Shown here: positions 12,551 to 24,721 of the stretch, one piece after another
Layout of the letters: each line of letters begins with the position of its first letter
Position numbering within the stretch: position 1 is the stretch's first letter
Assembly (NCBI GenBank): GCA_960531495.1
Contig: OY482853.1
Location: 3,944,065 to 4,008,064, forward strand
Direction: 5' to 3'
Origin: Zeus faber
Taxonomy: Eukaryota > Chordata > Actinopteri > Zeiformes > Zeidae
DNA: 64,000 nucleotides
Notes under the pieces: model-generated
Databases searched by the model: none
What the model was told of the DNA's origin: nothing
The model's input: the letters and a program-made list of their open reading frames with translations, nothing else
Position numbers and translations under genes: made by a program

Positions 12551-12600
12551 TGGTGGTGGTGGTGGTGGTCCAGAATCCCCCCCCACCACCACCACCACCC
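12551..12600. repeat. (GGT)n / (CCA)n inverted repeat
   Basis: A (TGG)n run at 12551-12569 is followed after about 12 nt by a (CCA)n run at 12581-12600. The two are complementary and could fold as a hairpin of about 17 pairs in DNA or in the intron transcript. Confidence 0.8.
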
Positions 12601-15121
12601 CTTGTTGTTTGGCCCCCCGTGGACAGAGCCAGCGCAGGGCTGTTTCATCCCCTCCATGCGTTGGTGCTACCTGTTACCTCTCAAATGAGTCCAGGGAAGA
12701 CAGCTCGTATTCCCCCATGGCTCTTCCCTTCACTCTGCTCTAATAGTGGAGGAAACAGCGGCGCCAGCAGCCGAGACGCAGCTGGCTCCACCGCCTCCGT
12801 GACGGATTTTATTTGTATTTTTAAAGACAAATGCTGCTCAGGTGGAAATTTTCTGCCTATGATTAGCCATAGGGATTGCAGCGGTAAACAAGGTTTTAAT
12901 GATTTATCTGACCGGTGGATGGCTCTTGATTAATTTTTGGAGCCGAACGCCTCACGCACCAGTGTCCCGATGGCTCGTCATATCGCTTCATTCTGTCATG
13001 TGTGACCGGCGATCTGCAGACTCCAACCAGTGTCGCCATTCAGGATCAGGCCATCTCCCCCGACCATGCACCGTGCAGTGGCACAGACGGGGTCGGTTGT
13101 GGTGCTGCAGATGGAGAGTCAAAACCATTCGACGTGTGAATAAGTGTTTGGGCTCGAAAATCGAGCAAATTGAACGTTGGATTTCGAACTTCGAAATCAC
13201 AATCAGGTTCGGGATTCTGCCCCGTACTCTTGTGGGTAATATTGTCCGACATTGTCGCCATATTGCGGCGGTCAAGATGTAGTGTGAGCTGGGGGGCGCA
13301 GCTCCGAACCCACTTGGAGTCGCCGCATCCCTCAACGCACACTGCACCGCCCTCCTGGCACGATGCCTGCAGGAACCAAATCCAAATAGAATTTGAAAAT
13401 TACAAAATAAAAGCAACAAAGTTCATTATAAGCTCACCCATTTTGTTGCACAGTGAACGCACATTAGGGAGAAATATTCCCGGTAACGGTGTTGAAGTCG
13501 CTCCGGAGACACACGGTGCACCGACGTGTTTCACTGTGTGTACAAGTTATGGGATCGAACCTTTGACCAGAATGTCCAGTCATTCCACAGATGTGGAGAG
13601 GAAAGGGGATAAACCCGACCAACGCCGACGGAACGTCCTCGAGCGCAGAGGACCCAGATCCCAACCACCGGGATCTGCGATCTGCCCCGCAACAGAGCAG
13701 CAGCAGGAAACGGAGTAAATTAAATACATCTAGAGATTTGCTTTGTCTGTAGAAAAGATGGCTCTGATCAGAGCTGCAGGTAATAATTTGCCTTTTACCA
13801 CCAACGTTCCACTCTCACACTCTGGCAAAAATAGCATCTGTTTTTTTGCGGTTACTTTGGTGAGTAGTGTAGTAGTGTAATAGGTAACTTATTGTTTGCT
13901 ATTCTAAAGTCTAGCTTTGCTAAAGCTCTTTACGGTTTAGTTCGTTGTTTAGATATTCTCATAGTTTTGGTTATTATTTATAGTTTTTAATATTCAAATA
14001 AAAGTCACTCGTTGAGAAGCAAGTGTTTTTCTTTACAAATCAAGACTCGATAGTCCGTCAGTGCTGAAAACAAATACATATGTTTAAATCAAAAGATGAA
14101 ATGGAATCATGACCTTGAAACAAAAGTCAAATTGAATGGTGGATTTGGAGAATCGTGAGACCCCTAATATATAATGTTAAATGTGTGTGCATAATAAAGA
14201 AATAATATATCACATATTATGTGATGTACATTTGCAGTTGTATTTTGTTAAATAATCACAAGGAATCATATTATATTTTTCAATATATTCCAAGATATGC
14301 TTATTCCTTAAGAGTTACTACTTAACACATTTCTATGTTACACATTCTGTAAGAATAATAATACAAAATGCAAAATTCATCGAACTGTTTTGCTGCAGCA
14401 GATTTAAACACGGGCAAGAATTGTCTCTTAACCTTTTTTCAACATCATACAGTGGAGGTTATCTCCTGGGTGGAGGGGTGGGGTCCTTGCTAATGAAGTG
14501 GATTTGCTGTAATTACTTTTCAAAGAGCGGCCTCAGAGGGGCTTAAGCAGTCCGTGCATCTGCTGGAAGGAAAAATGAAATAGCGCATTCCCAGACTGAA
14601 CGCTCTCTGTGCCGAATGCCATGTCAAAGTTTGGCCATTGTGGCGACGTCCCTTTTCTCTGTCGCTCTGATAACAAATGAAACTTCCTTTCTTGCCAATT
14701 TCGTTGTGCGGAGCAGGTCAATAGAAAACCATTTATTTCTCCTGTCCTTTGGATGGTTGTGAATAATTGTTGCTGAATCGCCGCATCTGCTCGGGTGGCG
14801 TCGCCCTGCCCTTCTGTCTCGCAGACGGTCTTGTCGCTCGTGTTTCTTGTTCGTCTTCCACAAAAATAGTCCTCATTACTTACTGTACCGGGCTGGTGGA
14901 GGGCTCCCGGTTGGACAGGGGCGAGCGCCGTCTGAAGAGGCCGCTGTCAAGTAGAGAATGTAAATCAGGCTGTGGATGCAGCAAGTCTCTCTGTGTGGGT
15001 TTTTCTCGAAAGCTGAACCTGCTCTGTTAACGCCAATGATGAATGGTCAGTGGCGTTTGTTTCCAGCCGTATTTATTCAGGGAAATCCCATTGAGAACAC
15101 CGTCTCTTTTACATTTAAATC

Positions 15122-15823
15122 GGACAAAGGAAAATTCACATAATATACCGGTAGTGTACAAGAAGTCTTGAAAATTAACCGACAGATCATAGACCTCGAC
15201 CATAGACATACAGTATATATAGAGTGTATATACATAAATATATATATATAGCAGTCTCAAATCCATCCAAAAGATCAACAAATACAAAACAAAGTAATGG
15301 TACAGTTTTATGAATGCATTCTATGTCGGGCTCATAATGCATGGCCGTGTTCAAAGCATTGTTTTTGGGGGTTTAAGTACTGACTAAAAGTAGAATTAAT
15401 TGCATTCTAACTTTACCGAGAGAACACACACAATCAAGGAGGGCCCGGTGCTTCGGTTTCAGCTTCTTACTTTTGTTGATTTATTTATTAGATTATTTTT
15501 CTGTTTATTAGCTTTGTAATTGAGCCCCAAAGATGCTCAAATGGTTTAGTCCCAGGGAAGTTGAAATGTTTTCTCGTTTCTACGTGAAGCCTTTTCTCGG
15601 GGGAAGCCCCCATGTGTGCTGAGCCACGCCCCTTAAGGCTTTCCCAACGTCCCACCCTGGACGGAAGAAAGTGGCAGAGATAAAAACTATTTATGAATTG
15701 CTTATGGGAGGTTTTGTAAATCTCAGGATCTCTGTATGTCTATGGTCGAGGTCTATGATCTGTCGGTTCATTTTCAAGACTTCTTCTACACTACTGGTAT
15801 ATTATGTGAATTTTCCTTTGTCC
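15122..15823. mobile_element. Long inverted repeat, two 92-bp arms (foldback/MITE-like)
   Basis: The segment 15122-15213 is the reverse complement of 15732-15823, with only three mismatches in 92 positions. The arms start at GGACAAAGG/CCTTTGTCC and end abruptly on both sides. The 518-bp spacer has a TA-rich stretch (15211-15255) and otherwise unique-looking sequence with no coding potential. I see no clear target-site duplication, so this may be a foldback element or a local inverted duplication. Confidence 0.85.
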
Positions 15824-15877
15824 AATTGACATCACAACCTTAAGGTATTGTATTACAAAACATGATATGCGATAATG

Positions 15878-15946
15878 CAGGGGTCTCAAACTCAACCTGG
15901 ACAGATTGAGCTCTCCTGGGGGGGGGGGGGCATTATTATTGTTCTT

Positions 15947-16012
<66 letters not shown>

Positions 16013-16035
16013 GATAATAATAATAATAATGATAT

Positions 16036-16067
<32 letters not shown>

Positions 16068-16366
16068 ATAATAATAATAATAACAATAATAATAATAATA
16101 ATTAATAATTGTGTACAATAAAATGAAATAAATGTAGAAAAGGCTGTTCAAAATAGTAAATATGCAAGTCCTTAAAAAAATTTGCTATATTCTATTTCAT
16201 TCAGTTTGAGATTCTGAAAACATTAAGTACAATTGTATGCAGTAATTATGCAATTAAAATAGATTTTATGGCCAAATTTAAGAATATATTAGAAACATGT
16301 AGCTGGCCGCATCAAATTGTGCGGTGGGCCGGACGTGGCCCCCGGGCCTGTAGCTTGAGACTCCCG
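15878..16366. mobile_element. Non-autonomous hAT-like element with expanded triplet repeats inside
   Basis: The left end CAGGGGTCTCAAACTC pairs with the right end, which reads CGGGAGTCTCAAGCT on the opposite strand. The flanks carry a near-perfect 8-bp duplication: CGATAATG at 15870-15877 and CGGTAATG at 16367-16374. An 8-bp duplication and CAGGGG-type ends fit hAT superfamily transposons. Near the right end is the GGGCCGGACGTGGCCC text common in such elements. Inside is a G run (15919-15930) and a compound (TTC)n(TTA)n(TAA)n(CTA)n array (15941-16105). No transposase remains. Confidence 0.75.
15941..16105. repeat. Compound trinucleotide array (TTC)n(TTA)n(TAA)n(CTA)n
   Basis: Four triplet motifs follow one another, differing by single substitutions, which suggests stepwise mutation and re-expansion from one seed inside the hAT-like element. 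Confidence 0.9.
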
Positions 16367-19089
16367 CGGTAATGGGTATTACTGTACTGTAGTTTTGTTC
16401 ATTTTTAACCATCCCTAGAGTCACAAAATGCAGACAGTTATTTTATGAATTCATGCAAGGTCAGTATAGATTCCTTCATCGAGCAGAATCTGTACAATAT
16501 TTCTTCCAGGTGCCACCAGTGTTCCTCTGCCCCCGTTCCCCAACACTAACTGTATTGCCAGAGGTAGTGGACTATTTCTTCGCCAGCAGTTATACAGTTC
16601 TGGACTTCTTAGCATTTGCACATTTGTCCTGGTCATATATTTCTGCATTTCTGTGCTCTCCCTGTATGGAATTAGCATATTCCTATAAATGGTTTTTGGG
16701 ATCAGGTACATTACAAAGCAGCGGGGTTGTTTGGAGGGGGGGGCGCGCGAGGGGGGCATCACAGGGTCTGCGGTATTAGTCTCTCACCGGTCTATTCCTC
16801 ATCAGGACCCGGTGCGTCCCGCTCGCAGCGCCAGGGCTAATTACCAGGGCGCCATTGTGCGAAAGTGCCTTTGCACGGAACCATCTGTCATCTGCAACAG
16901 ACAAACGATAGACCGCTGCGTCGGCAATGAAAAGAAATGAGAAGTCACCGCATTTTTGCTGGAGCGTCGTCTCGTAATAACTGCAGGCTGTGAGCTCCAG
17001 AGACACGGTCTGCTCCCTCCTTTCTGTTGAAGCGCGAATAAACACCGCGCACCAAAGTCTGATCTGTTGGAATAATTCCCTGGGAGTCGCAGTCAAGTCG
17101 GTTCAAGTCGACATGTGTGGCCGTCAAACTGCAGCCCGGAGTCAGACGACCCCCCATTTCCAATCCCGGAAATCTGTCGTGCGTAGGAGCGCATGGCGCC
17201 CAGCGAATCTGAAACTGTTGATGTGCCCCCGGAGCCTGTGGCTCTTGAAAAGCGTTTAGGGAGCGTCTTTAACACTTGCCTTGGGGATTAGATGCAGAAC
17301 ACTTGATTTGAGTCCCTTGTGTGTTTTTCTCCTTGCTGTTCCATCCTGTGGCGGTGCTTCTCAAGCTTCTCCTCCACAACACAATAGGTTATCTCGCTGC
17401 TGTCAGTTCAACCAAACATGGTATTACTCCTGTCTCTGAATGCCCTCAGCCTGCAGCTCAAAGTGGCCCTTACAGGGTCATCAATTTGTTGTGATTATCG
17501 GGAAACCAAATCGTTGCCTCTGCAGAGGTTTTCTCCACAGAGTCCATCCAACATGCAGGTGTTTCGTGTTATCTTGTGCAGTACTGTTATGCCGTGGCAG
17601 CGAGGGAAATTTGCGAATGCATTATTATTTTGTAGCTGTAACAGTCATGTCCTATTATTTTCAAGTGGCCCATGTCATTCAAGCAGCATTATATTCAAAA
17701 ATATATAAAAATAATAAAAAATAATAAAAAGTATGCTGAACTGTTGTGAGGGTTGGATAAAATCATCTTGCCTGGTTGGTTGAACTGCAGTACTTCATCG
17801 GATAATTGCAAACTCCTGGAGGGATGCGGAATACGTATGTTTTTACCAAGATACCTGCCTTTTTTTTTGCCTTTTCGTTTATTTGGGTTTTCTACCATAG
17901 CACAAAGTACAAGTACAAACAAAGTACACAGTTGATAGTGCAATGAACTTTATATTTAGCTGAACAGAAATAAATCAAAATGAACAGTTTAAATGGCAGT
18001 AGATCTGTTTATTGGTGCGAGCGGGTGTTGCTCTGATACCACAAAATAAACCTTTACTGTGTCTATATTTCAGTCCCTCGTCTTTAAATTGCCAATTTAG
18101 TGTCGTGGATATCTGTGAAATAAAGCAGGCTCGCCTCGATACGGAGGACACGCCGCACTTTCACTCTGTGTGATTGTGGGACTTCATTGATTGATGAATG
18201 GCTTTGCAGATGTGGAAACAAATGGCAAGCGAGTAGGAAGGGCCATAAGTGCGTTATCCGGCGAAGCCCAGGGAGGATCCAATTGTGCGTTGGAGACGGA
18301 TGGGTGGGCCTCGTCTTTCAGACGGTAAATTGAATCCCCGCACGCCCTGAGGTGCTAAGTGACATAAGTATGACGATAGACCTGCCCATTAAGGAGAAAT
18401 TCATAATTGTACTTCTGCTAAGGATTCTGCCAGACCCTTGGCCGCCCATAATAATGTCTAAAGAGTTTGACGGGGCTATTTAATTCCAGCTTGCCAGGAC
18501 AGATCGTCGACAGTGGAAGGAGGTGTTGGGTTGGTGTGTGTCCATTAGGTAGAAGGAGTTAATCTTCATGAGGGGAGAGGGCAGCACTGGACCGCGAGAT
18601 CGGAGAGGCAGGAGTGGAACAAACACAGGGAATTAGTGCTGGAAAGGAACTGGGCGAAAGGCAAAGGAAGAAAGATCAGTCGAGTTTCAGCACGGAGCGG
18701 AGCCCTCTGCGCGATGGTGAAAATCCCGAAAATGAGAGAGCGCTCCGAGTTGGCATCGGGTCGAGAGACGGCAGGAAGCGATGCCGCGTTCCACCGGACC
18801 TCGTAAGAAACTGTACAGGGCATCAGATCTGCAGAGGAGCTCAAAACGTTATACGTGTTAAAATAAATAATAATCTCAAGAGGCCGTTCACCATGTTGCC
18901 GTGACGTCAGGTCTGTCATCTCGGTTAACTCGGCTCTTCAATGGCAACTTAAATATCCACTGAAACAACATTTGTGACTGCGTGTCGGGCGGGGCATCAG
19001 CAGAACTGGGCAACGGCAACTTTACCGCCCATGAATAATGCATTAGGCCGGCCGAGCTCTCTGCGTCACGCTTCTACATCCTGGACGTG

Positions 19090-19640
19090 GTGATGTCATT
19101 GTTTGGTGGCGGAAGGCACGCCCGCACAGGGATCCTGCACGCTGAGGCGCTGCTCTTCCGTGACGGCGGCGTCCTCGGAACGTCAAACCCGCCGCTGCTC
19201 GCGGGTCATTTTGACGCACCCACGTCGCGGAATGTTAACGTCTACCCCTCGGGGGGGCATCTCCGTGCCGCCGCCCTCGAGCGGCACCGATGGCCACGGC
19301 CGCTCCGGGAAAGCCGATCCGCGTCCGCGGGCAGAGCGGGTTTAACCTCCGACGGGGGAATTCGGGGGGCGCCGAGGAGAAAAGAGGCCGAGCGTGCTCG
19401 CTCAACCCTCTAAAATGTTGAAGATTGGAAAAGTCTGCCGCCTTCGCAAACATCCCAGCCGGTCGTCGGGCAGGCTTTACACGGGGACTGACGTCTGGTC
19501 TGAGTCAATTGTGTTTGGAGTCTCTGCGGGACTCTGTGGCGAGGAGAACGGAGGGTGTCGGGGGCTCCGTGTGGGATGGTTCTTGCGGGCGCCGTTCCGC
19601 TCGGCGCTCGCATGTGACGGCGGCGAAAAGCCGGAGCTGG
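19090..19640. promoter_or_regulatory. Intragenic CpG-rich block, possible CpG island
   Basis: Between 19141 and 19380 I count about 35 CpG dinucleotides in 240 nt, at or above chance for this GC content, unlike the surrounding intron. The block ends about 450 nt upstream of exon 2. A CpG island within a gene can mark an alternative promoter or a conserved regulatory region, but no TATA box or initiator is assigned, and high CpG alone is weaker evidence in fish than in mammals. Confidence 0.35.
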
Positions 19641-19758
19641 AAACAGTCATCCATCAGGAAGGAGCGGTGAAGAGAGAGATATGGAGAGATAAAAACCATA
19701 GAGGTAACAAGAGGATTGACTGAGGAGCGGTTTTACGACGGCAGACAGGCTGCACGTA

Positions 19759-19762
<4 letters not shown>

Positions 19763-19830
<68 letters not shown>
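19763..19830. repeat. (CA)n microsatellite
   Basis: About 34 nearly perfect CA units, followed by shorter CA stretches to 19858. Confidence 0.95.
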
Positions 19831-19836
<6 letters not shown>

Positions 19837-20093
19837 AACCTGCACACGCACACACACAAACCTTGTAAAGATTACAACTTCTGGAGGCCTTTTCTTTCGA
19901 AACCGTGTTACGGAACAAACAGTGAATGTGGGTGTCTTTCATGGTGCATCCAAAGGAAGACATTTCCCTCACACAGGAGTAAAAAAAAGACGAACATGAA
20001 ATGAGTTGAAAGAAAAAAACAAAGAGGGTTTGCAATGTGGGTTTTTATTTGTTGTCTCTTTCTCCTTTTTATTATTATTATTTTTTTTCCCAG

Positions 20094-20343
20094 ACGGAGC
20101 CTTTCAGAACCACTCTCGGCTGCGGACCCCTCCCCTGCCGCTCTCCCACTCCCACTCGCCCAACCACCAGCACCACGCCGCCTCCATCAACTCCCTGAAC
20201 AGGGCCAACTACACCCCGCGGAGCAACCCCAGCCCCGCGCCTACCGACAGCTCCGCGGCCCCCGAGGGTCCCGCCGGCGGCTCGGACTCGGGCGGCGCGC
20301 AGGACAACTGGCTCCTGAACAGCAACATCCCCCTGGAGACCAG
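20094..20343 (+). CDS. tenm2: tenm2 exon 2: cytoplasmic domain, His/Pro/Asn-rich segment
   Basis: This 250-nt exon follows a long T/C tract ending TTTTTTCCCAG and enters in phase 1 (G from exon 1 plus AC gives Asp). It encodes [14 protein letters not shown], a His-rich run ([14 protein letters not shown]), [21 protein letters not shown], a Gly/Ser-rich spacer, and [13 protein letters not shown]. This matches the teneurin-2 text ([50 protein letters not shown]). RTPPLPL is a PxxP-type SH3 ligand candidate. The last codon is split AG|G/A, phase 2. The donor AG|GTACCC is weak, which may matter because exon 3 after it looks like a cassette. Confidence 0.93.
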
Positions 20344-23268
20344 GTACCCCCCCGCCCCCGCCCACCCCCCCGGTGGAGCTCTGTCTGCAGGGGGCGCTGG
20401 CGTCGACCGGCTGGGACCGAGCTTAACCCTCTGGAGCCGCTTTGTTTCCCACCAAAAATGTCTTGGCCCTCACCCGTGGAACCCCTTTTTCCAGCATAAA
20501 CTATAACAGGGCTATAAGTCGAATTTATCATTTTGCCATTTCAAGTAACTCCATGGTAAACAGGGACCCAGTCCCAGAATTTTTTAATTTGCTTCCCTTA
20601 TTATAAAATAGAAGACTCCATTTTTATGTCACGGCGGCATCAGAGGGTTGAGTCGCTCAGCCCTCCTCGCCGTCGCGACGCCACCTACGGGAACGAAGCC
20701 GTTTGATGAGGGGCAGAGTCCCGCGAGGCGCAAAGGCGTGATTTTCCGGGCAACGAGAGAAAAGCTCCGTCTTTTAAGATTTCCATCCCCGACTATTTAG
20801 ACGTCCGCGCGGTGCGCTGTGGCAGTTCCCCGGCAGCGCAATTATAATCACGCCGGATGTGGAACGGCACTCGTGAAATTACGGATGCGGACTCCTCTGA
20901 GCCTGCCGCGTCCCGCCCGGCGTTTTATTTATCTCACGTCAATCAGTGTTCACCTCGCCGGGGCGTTCCTCGACGGGAGGCCCTCGTCCGAAGGAGATCC
21001 GTCAAGTGTTATTGCGGCAGAAAGAGAGAGTGCATGTCGGCGTTTTTTCCCCGGCTTGGTCTCGGCGCGAGGAACCGCGGGGTTGTCAGGCCAGAGACGT
21101 CTCACACCCCCTAACGATCACATAACTCCGGGAGCGGCGGGGGGAAGTAAAAAAAAACAACGACAAAATATAAATAATAATAAAGTAAAACGCAGAACAG
21201 AAGAATCCTCCTCCGCGCGTCGGGTGCGAGGATGTCGGCGGCTGCGGGCGCGCGCGTGGAGCCGTCGGAAGGGTCTACTCGCTCACGTCTCTTCAAGGTA
21301 ATTTCAAGCGCTGCAAATGACAGGATCCAGCTACTGGTGAAACTCTTGTTAGACAGGAGACCAAACAACCGAGCTGCCAGCGGCGAAACTGACTTGCCGC
21401 ATCCTCCCTCAGACTTTCTCATTTTTTTTTTTTTTTTTGCGAGACGGTTCATTCAACAGGAAAATGAGCATTAATTCCAGCCGGTGGAAGGACAGGTAGA
21501 GGCGTAATGAATGATTAAACGTCACAGGGCTCCGAAGTTAATCCCGAACAGGTATTCCCGGCGGAGCGGCGAAACAGATGGCGGCGAGAGTGTTTCCACA
21601 AACAGGCAGGATTCTACCCAAACCTCACACGCGCCGCACATCAACCACTGCCAGATCAATTATTAGAATTCCACTGATAAAATGGAAGCCATTAGTAATA
21701 TCCAAAGGGGTGCTGAAATATAGCCTGTCATTTTTTTCCGTGCTTAATGGCATTGTAATGGCCGATCTCTGCGCTGCCGCGGACGTGAGTGGGCCCCTGA
21801 TCGTCGCCGCGCCCGTGGAGCTTTATCCCAGCCGGCGCTGGAGAGCGGCCAGCGGTGGTGCCGGCGCTCTCCGGCTCCACCTGTTTCCTTCCAGTTTCTG
21901 CCGCGGCTTCTCCACCCCTTCATTAAAAGTTGCATTCTTCCCCCTCCAGAGCGCAAGCTTTGCCAGACCATAAACAGACTGCGCTGCGGGCCCTCCAGGG
22001 TCGGGCACCAAAAAAAAACAAAAAACAAGGCTTTTCTCTTGTACCATTGAACGTGTTCGGCCTGCCCATTGCATGCAGACGGTTCATTTCTCCATTGCAT
22101 TGCTGCAGTTCTGCCTTATGGAACAGAGCTCTCGTGGGGCGAGTGCATTGTGGGAGAAATAAGACCTTTAGAAAAAAAAAACCCCAGAAAGCAATTATAC
22201 TCCAGATGAGTTATAGATTTTCGCTAAAGACTAATAGATTTGTAAGAAGGGAAAACGAAAAGAAAAAAGTAAAAACAAAACAACAACAAAAAACACTTTT
22301 GTTTTGCTACGGCTATTATCCCATTCAAAGTATGTATCTTCACTGGAAAACAAATGTGTTTATTTAATGTGTAACGGCCGAGCCTCAACGGCCACAAATA
22401 AAGAGCGTCATTGTGCCGCTGTCGGCCGAAATAATGAGTAGAAAGCTTCAAGTCCTGTGTAAGTGATGCATTCTTTTCTCCCCATACGACCCCGAAGGAG
22501 CCAGAATACTCTAATGTTTATCAGAGAGGAGCAGGACGGGTGCAGAGAGGGGCAGGGCTCGTACAATACCAGGTAATGGCAGCGTCCCAGCGGGGCAGGG
22601 AGACAGCTAGATGTTACCCGTCTCACACCTAGAAGTAGTTCCATAAGGGCTTCTTTTACCTCATCTGTGTTTTTGTCCTGCGCTGTGTCCGTTCGTCGGG
22701 TGTTGTTGATGTTTTGTGGTGGCCGCGTGTCGGAGGTGGGTGGAGACCAAGCACAAGTACAAGTACGAGTACGAGTACGAGTACTGTGAACGTCCAAATA
22801 ACCACAGGAGGAGGAGAAGTGACTTCCGTCAGATCTGTTTGGATGTCTTACCAGAATCTCTCTGCCGAGCGGTTTCAGGCGTCTCGCTGGGTTTTTAAAT
22901 CACCTTTCATTCCGAGTTGTTTTTATGGCTTCGCACGAAATTCAAAGCTGCAAAAAGATATATAAATAAAAAGGGGGGGGGGGGGGGGGCGGACGCAGCC
23001 GACGCGGATCACCGCAGGGAGCGAGAGAAGGGAGCAATCTGAAACCAAAACGAACGGAGACCGACTCTCCTCAGAAATTAACTCCGGCGAGAGGGAGAGC
23101 GTCGTCTCCGAGACGCCGCTCGGAAAAAAAAAAGCGCTTCTCCTCCGGGGGCGGAGGGCTTCTGCCCGCCTCCCCGGCCGCCTCCTGCCCACCTCCGCCC
23201 GGCCCCTCCTGCCCCCCGCACGCCCGTCTCACCCCGGCCTCATCTCCATCTCTCCACCCTGTGTGTAG
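20344..23268 (+). other. tenm2: Intron 2 (2.9 kb)
   Basis: It is rich in GC near both ends. It holds a short GTACRA hexanucleotide run (22752-22784), a G run of about 18 (22973-22989) and A/T homopolymers. I see no further exon or transposon. Confidence 0.85.
22752..22784. repeat. (GTACRA)n hexanucleotide repeat
   Basis: GTACAA and GTACGA units alternate about five times. Each contains the self-complementary GTAC. Confidence 0.75.
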
Positions 23269-23367
23269 AAACATAGCCAAGCAGGCTTTCCTAGAGACTT
23301 TACAGGACAACCTCATTGAGATGGACATCCTGGCGTCCGCGCGCCGCGACGGCGCGTACAATGACGG
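23269..23367 (+). CDS. tenm2: tenm2 exon 3: cytoplasmic domain, 33-codon candidate cassette exon
   Basis: This 99-nt exon follows a pyrimidine tract ending GTGTGTAG and enters and leaves in phase 2. It encodes [18 protein letters not shown] and then [16 protein letters not shown]. As I recall, teneurin-2 has [21 protein letters not shown] here, whereas teneurin-3 and -4 go directly from the ETR of the previous exon to HFLFK. Skipping this exon would recreate exactly that ETR-HFLFK join, because AG from exon 2 plus A from exon 4 still gives Arg. The donor GG|GTAGGT is good. The helix-prone [14 protein letters not shown] suggests a docking segment, but no partner is known to me. Confidence 0.93.
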
Positions 23368-24365
23368 GTAGGTTGCATGTTTGCTCTCCTCCGCACGCCG
23401 CTGGAATCTGCCCGGCCACCAATTCACCGTGATCCATCCCTCCCCCCCCCCCGTCTCGTCTCCGATCGCCAAAGCCTGTGTTTGCCGCATCGCCCCATTT
23501 CGGCTTCAGTCGTGTCCACGCTCGGCGAATTTGACTCACCTGAAGTTTTTCCGCCCCGCACGCTCTGTGACGTTGGCTCCGGACGCAGCGAGGGCTTTTC
23601 TGAGAGCGCTCCGCTCTTCATCCCTCGCAGAGCAGTCGTTTTGAGGCTGTTCACGTCGCTCGTCAAAGGCCGCCTCCTGCATCCCGTGTCAGATTTCCAA
23701 ACTCACATCGTTCTAACGGTAATTTGGGTAGTCGTCCGTTGTAGAACCCCACGCAAAAAATGGCAGCCGGTGACGGTAAAAAAGCCTTTTTTGTCAACAC
23801 CTCAAACCAGTGGCAATGATGGAAAAGGGAAGAGTCCAAAGTTTTGAGGTGGAGGACCGTTCTCCATGAGATGTGACTCCCTCCATAGCCCTGTCGTCAG
23901 GAGGCTGCGGTCACTCAGTCACAAAGAGGCAGAGCTCAACGGCTCCATCTCCGGGTTAGTGGACACGCCAGCTTCAATAAACACTTCAACCCCAATGCCG
24001 TTTTAAAAACAGAGCTGGAGACGTTGAGCTTTTGGCGCCGAAAATCGGGCGCCTCTGCCGCCGTCCGTGCCACTGACTAGGGAGTCGATGCGTTGCTGGG
24101 GGGAGTGCCAGAGAAAAATGTCAAATGGCGCAAAAATGCAAACGGCAACAGTGGAGGTGGCCTTTGGAGTGCGACACTGGATCAGATTGGTGTTCCCGGG
24201 GCTGCAGAGCCGGCTGAGCTCCTGTCGGTAAAGAGGTTGACGGCGGCGTCTCAGCCATTCAATCGCAGATATCGTTGATCATAAGACATTTAGACAAGCA
24301 GCTGCACATTCATTATTTCTTATTTCTTCTCCTGAGATAGCAACCGTGTTGTCAAGCTCATATGT

Positions 24366-24368
<3 letters not shown>

Positions 24369-24441
<73 letters not shown>
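24369..24441. repeat. (CT)n then (TA)n microsatellite
   Basis: Twenty CT units are joined directly to about 16 TA units, followed by further TATATA/ACTGTATA runs to about 24500. Confidence 0.95.
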
Positions 24442-24445
<4 letters not shown>

Positions 24446-24721
24446 TATATATATATATACTGTATATATACATTTTATTTACAGTGTATATATATATAGT
24501 ATAGCTGTATAGCTGTTATACACACAGAATTGCTATGAATTAATATTCACCACGGAGGCAGGAATTAACAAGGACCTGCCGTGGTCACTAGTCCTGTAAA
24601 TTACATTTGATATTGATTCTCAACTTCGATTGAACAAAATCAAATGTTCCTCACGAACCGAGCTGAAGTTTGATGATGGTAACAGTATTGAATGCACATC
24701 CAGGCGGAAATTTGATGCAGT

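Larger units (their letters stand above)
7350..20093 (+). other. tenm2: Intron 1 (12.7 kb)
   Basis: This is the largest complete intron in the window. It holds a 530-bp polypyrimidine tract (7577-8104), (CA)n at 8721-8768, a G-run cluster (9259-9315), a GGT/CCA hairpin (12551-12600), a 92-bp-arm inverted repeat (15122-15823), a hAT-like element (15878-16366), a CpG-rich block (19090-19640) and (CA)n at 19763-19830. Elsewhere (about 9,320-12,500, 12,600-15,100 and 16,400-19,000) I see only unique-looking sequence with short homopolymers and no supported exon. Some of it may be conserved non-coding DNA. Confidence 0.85.
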
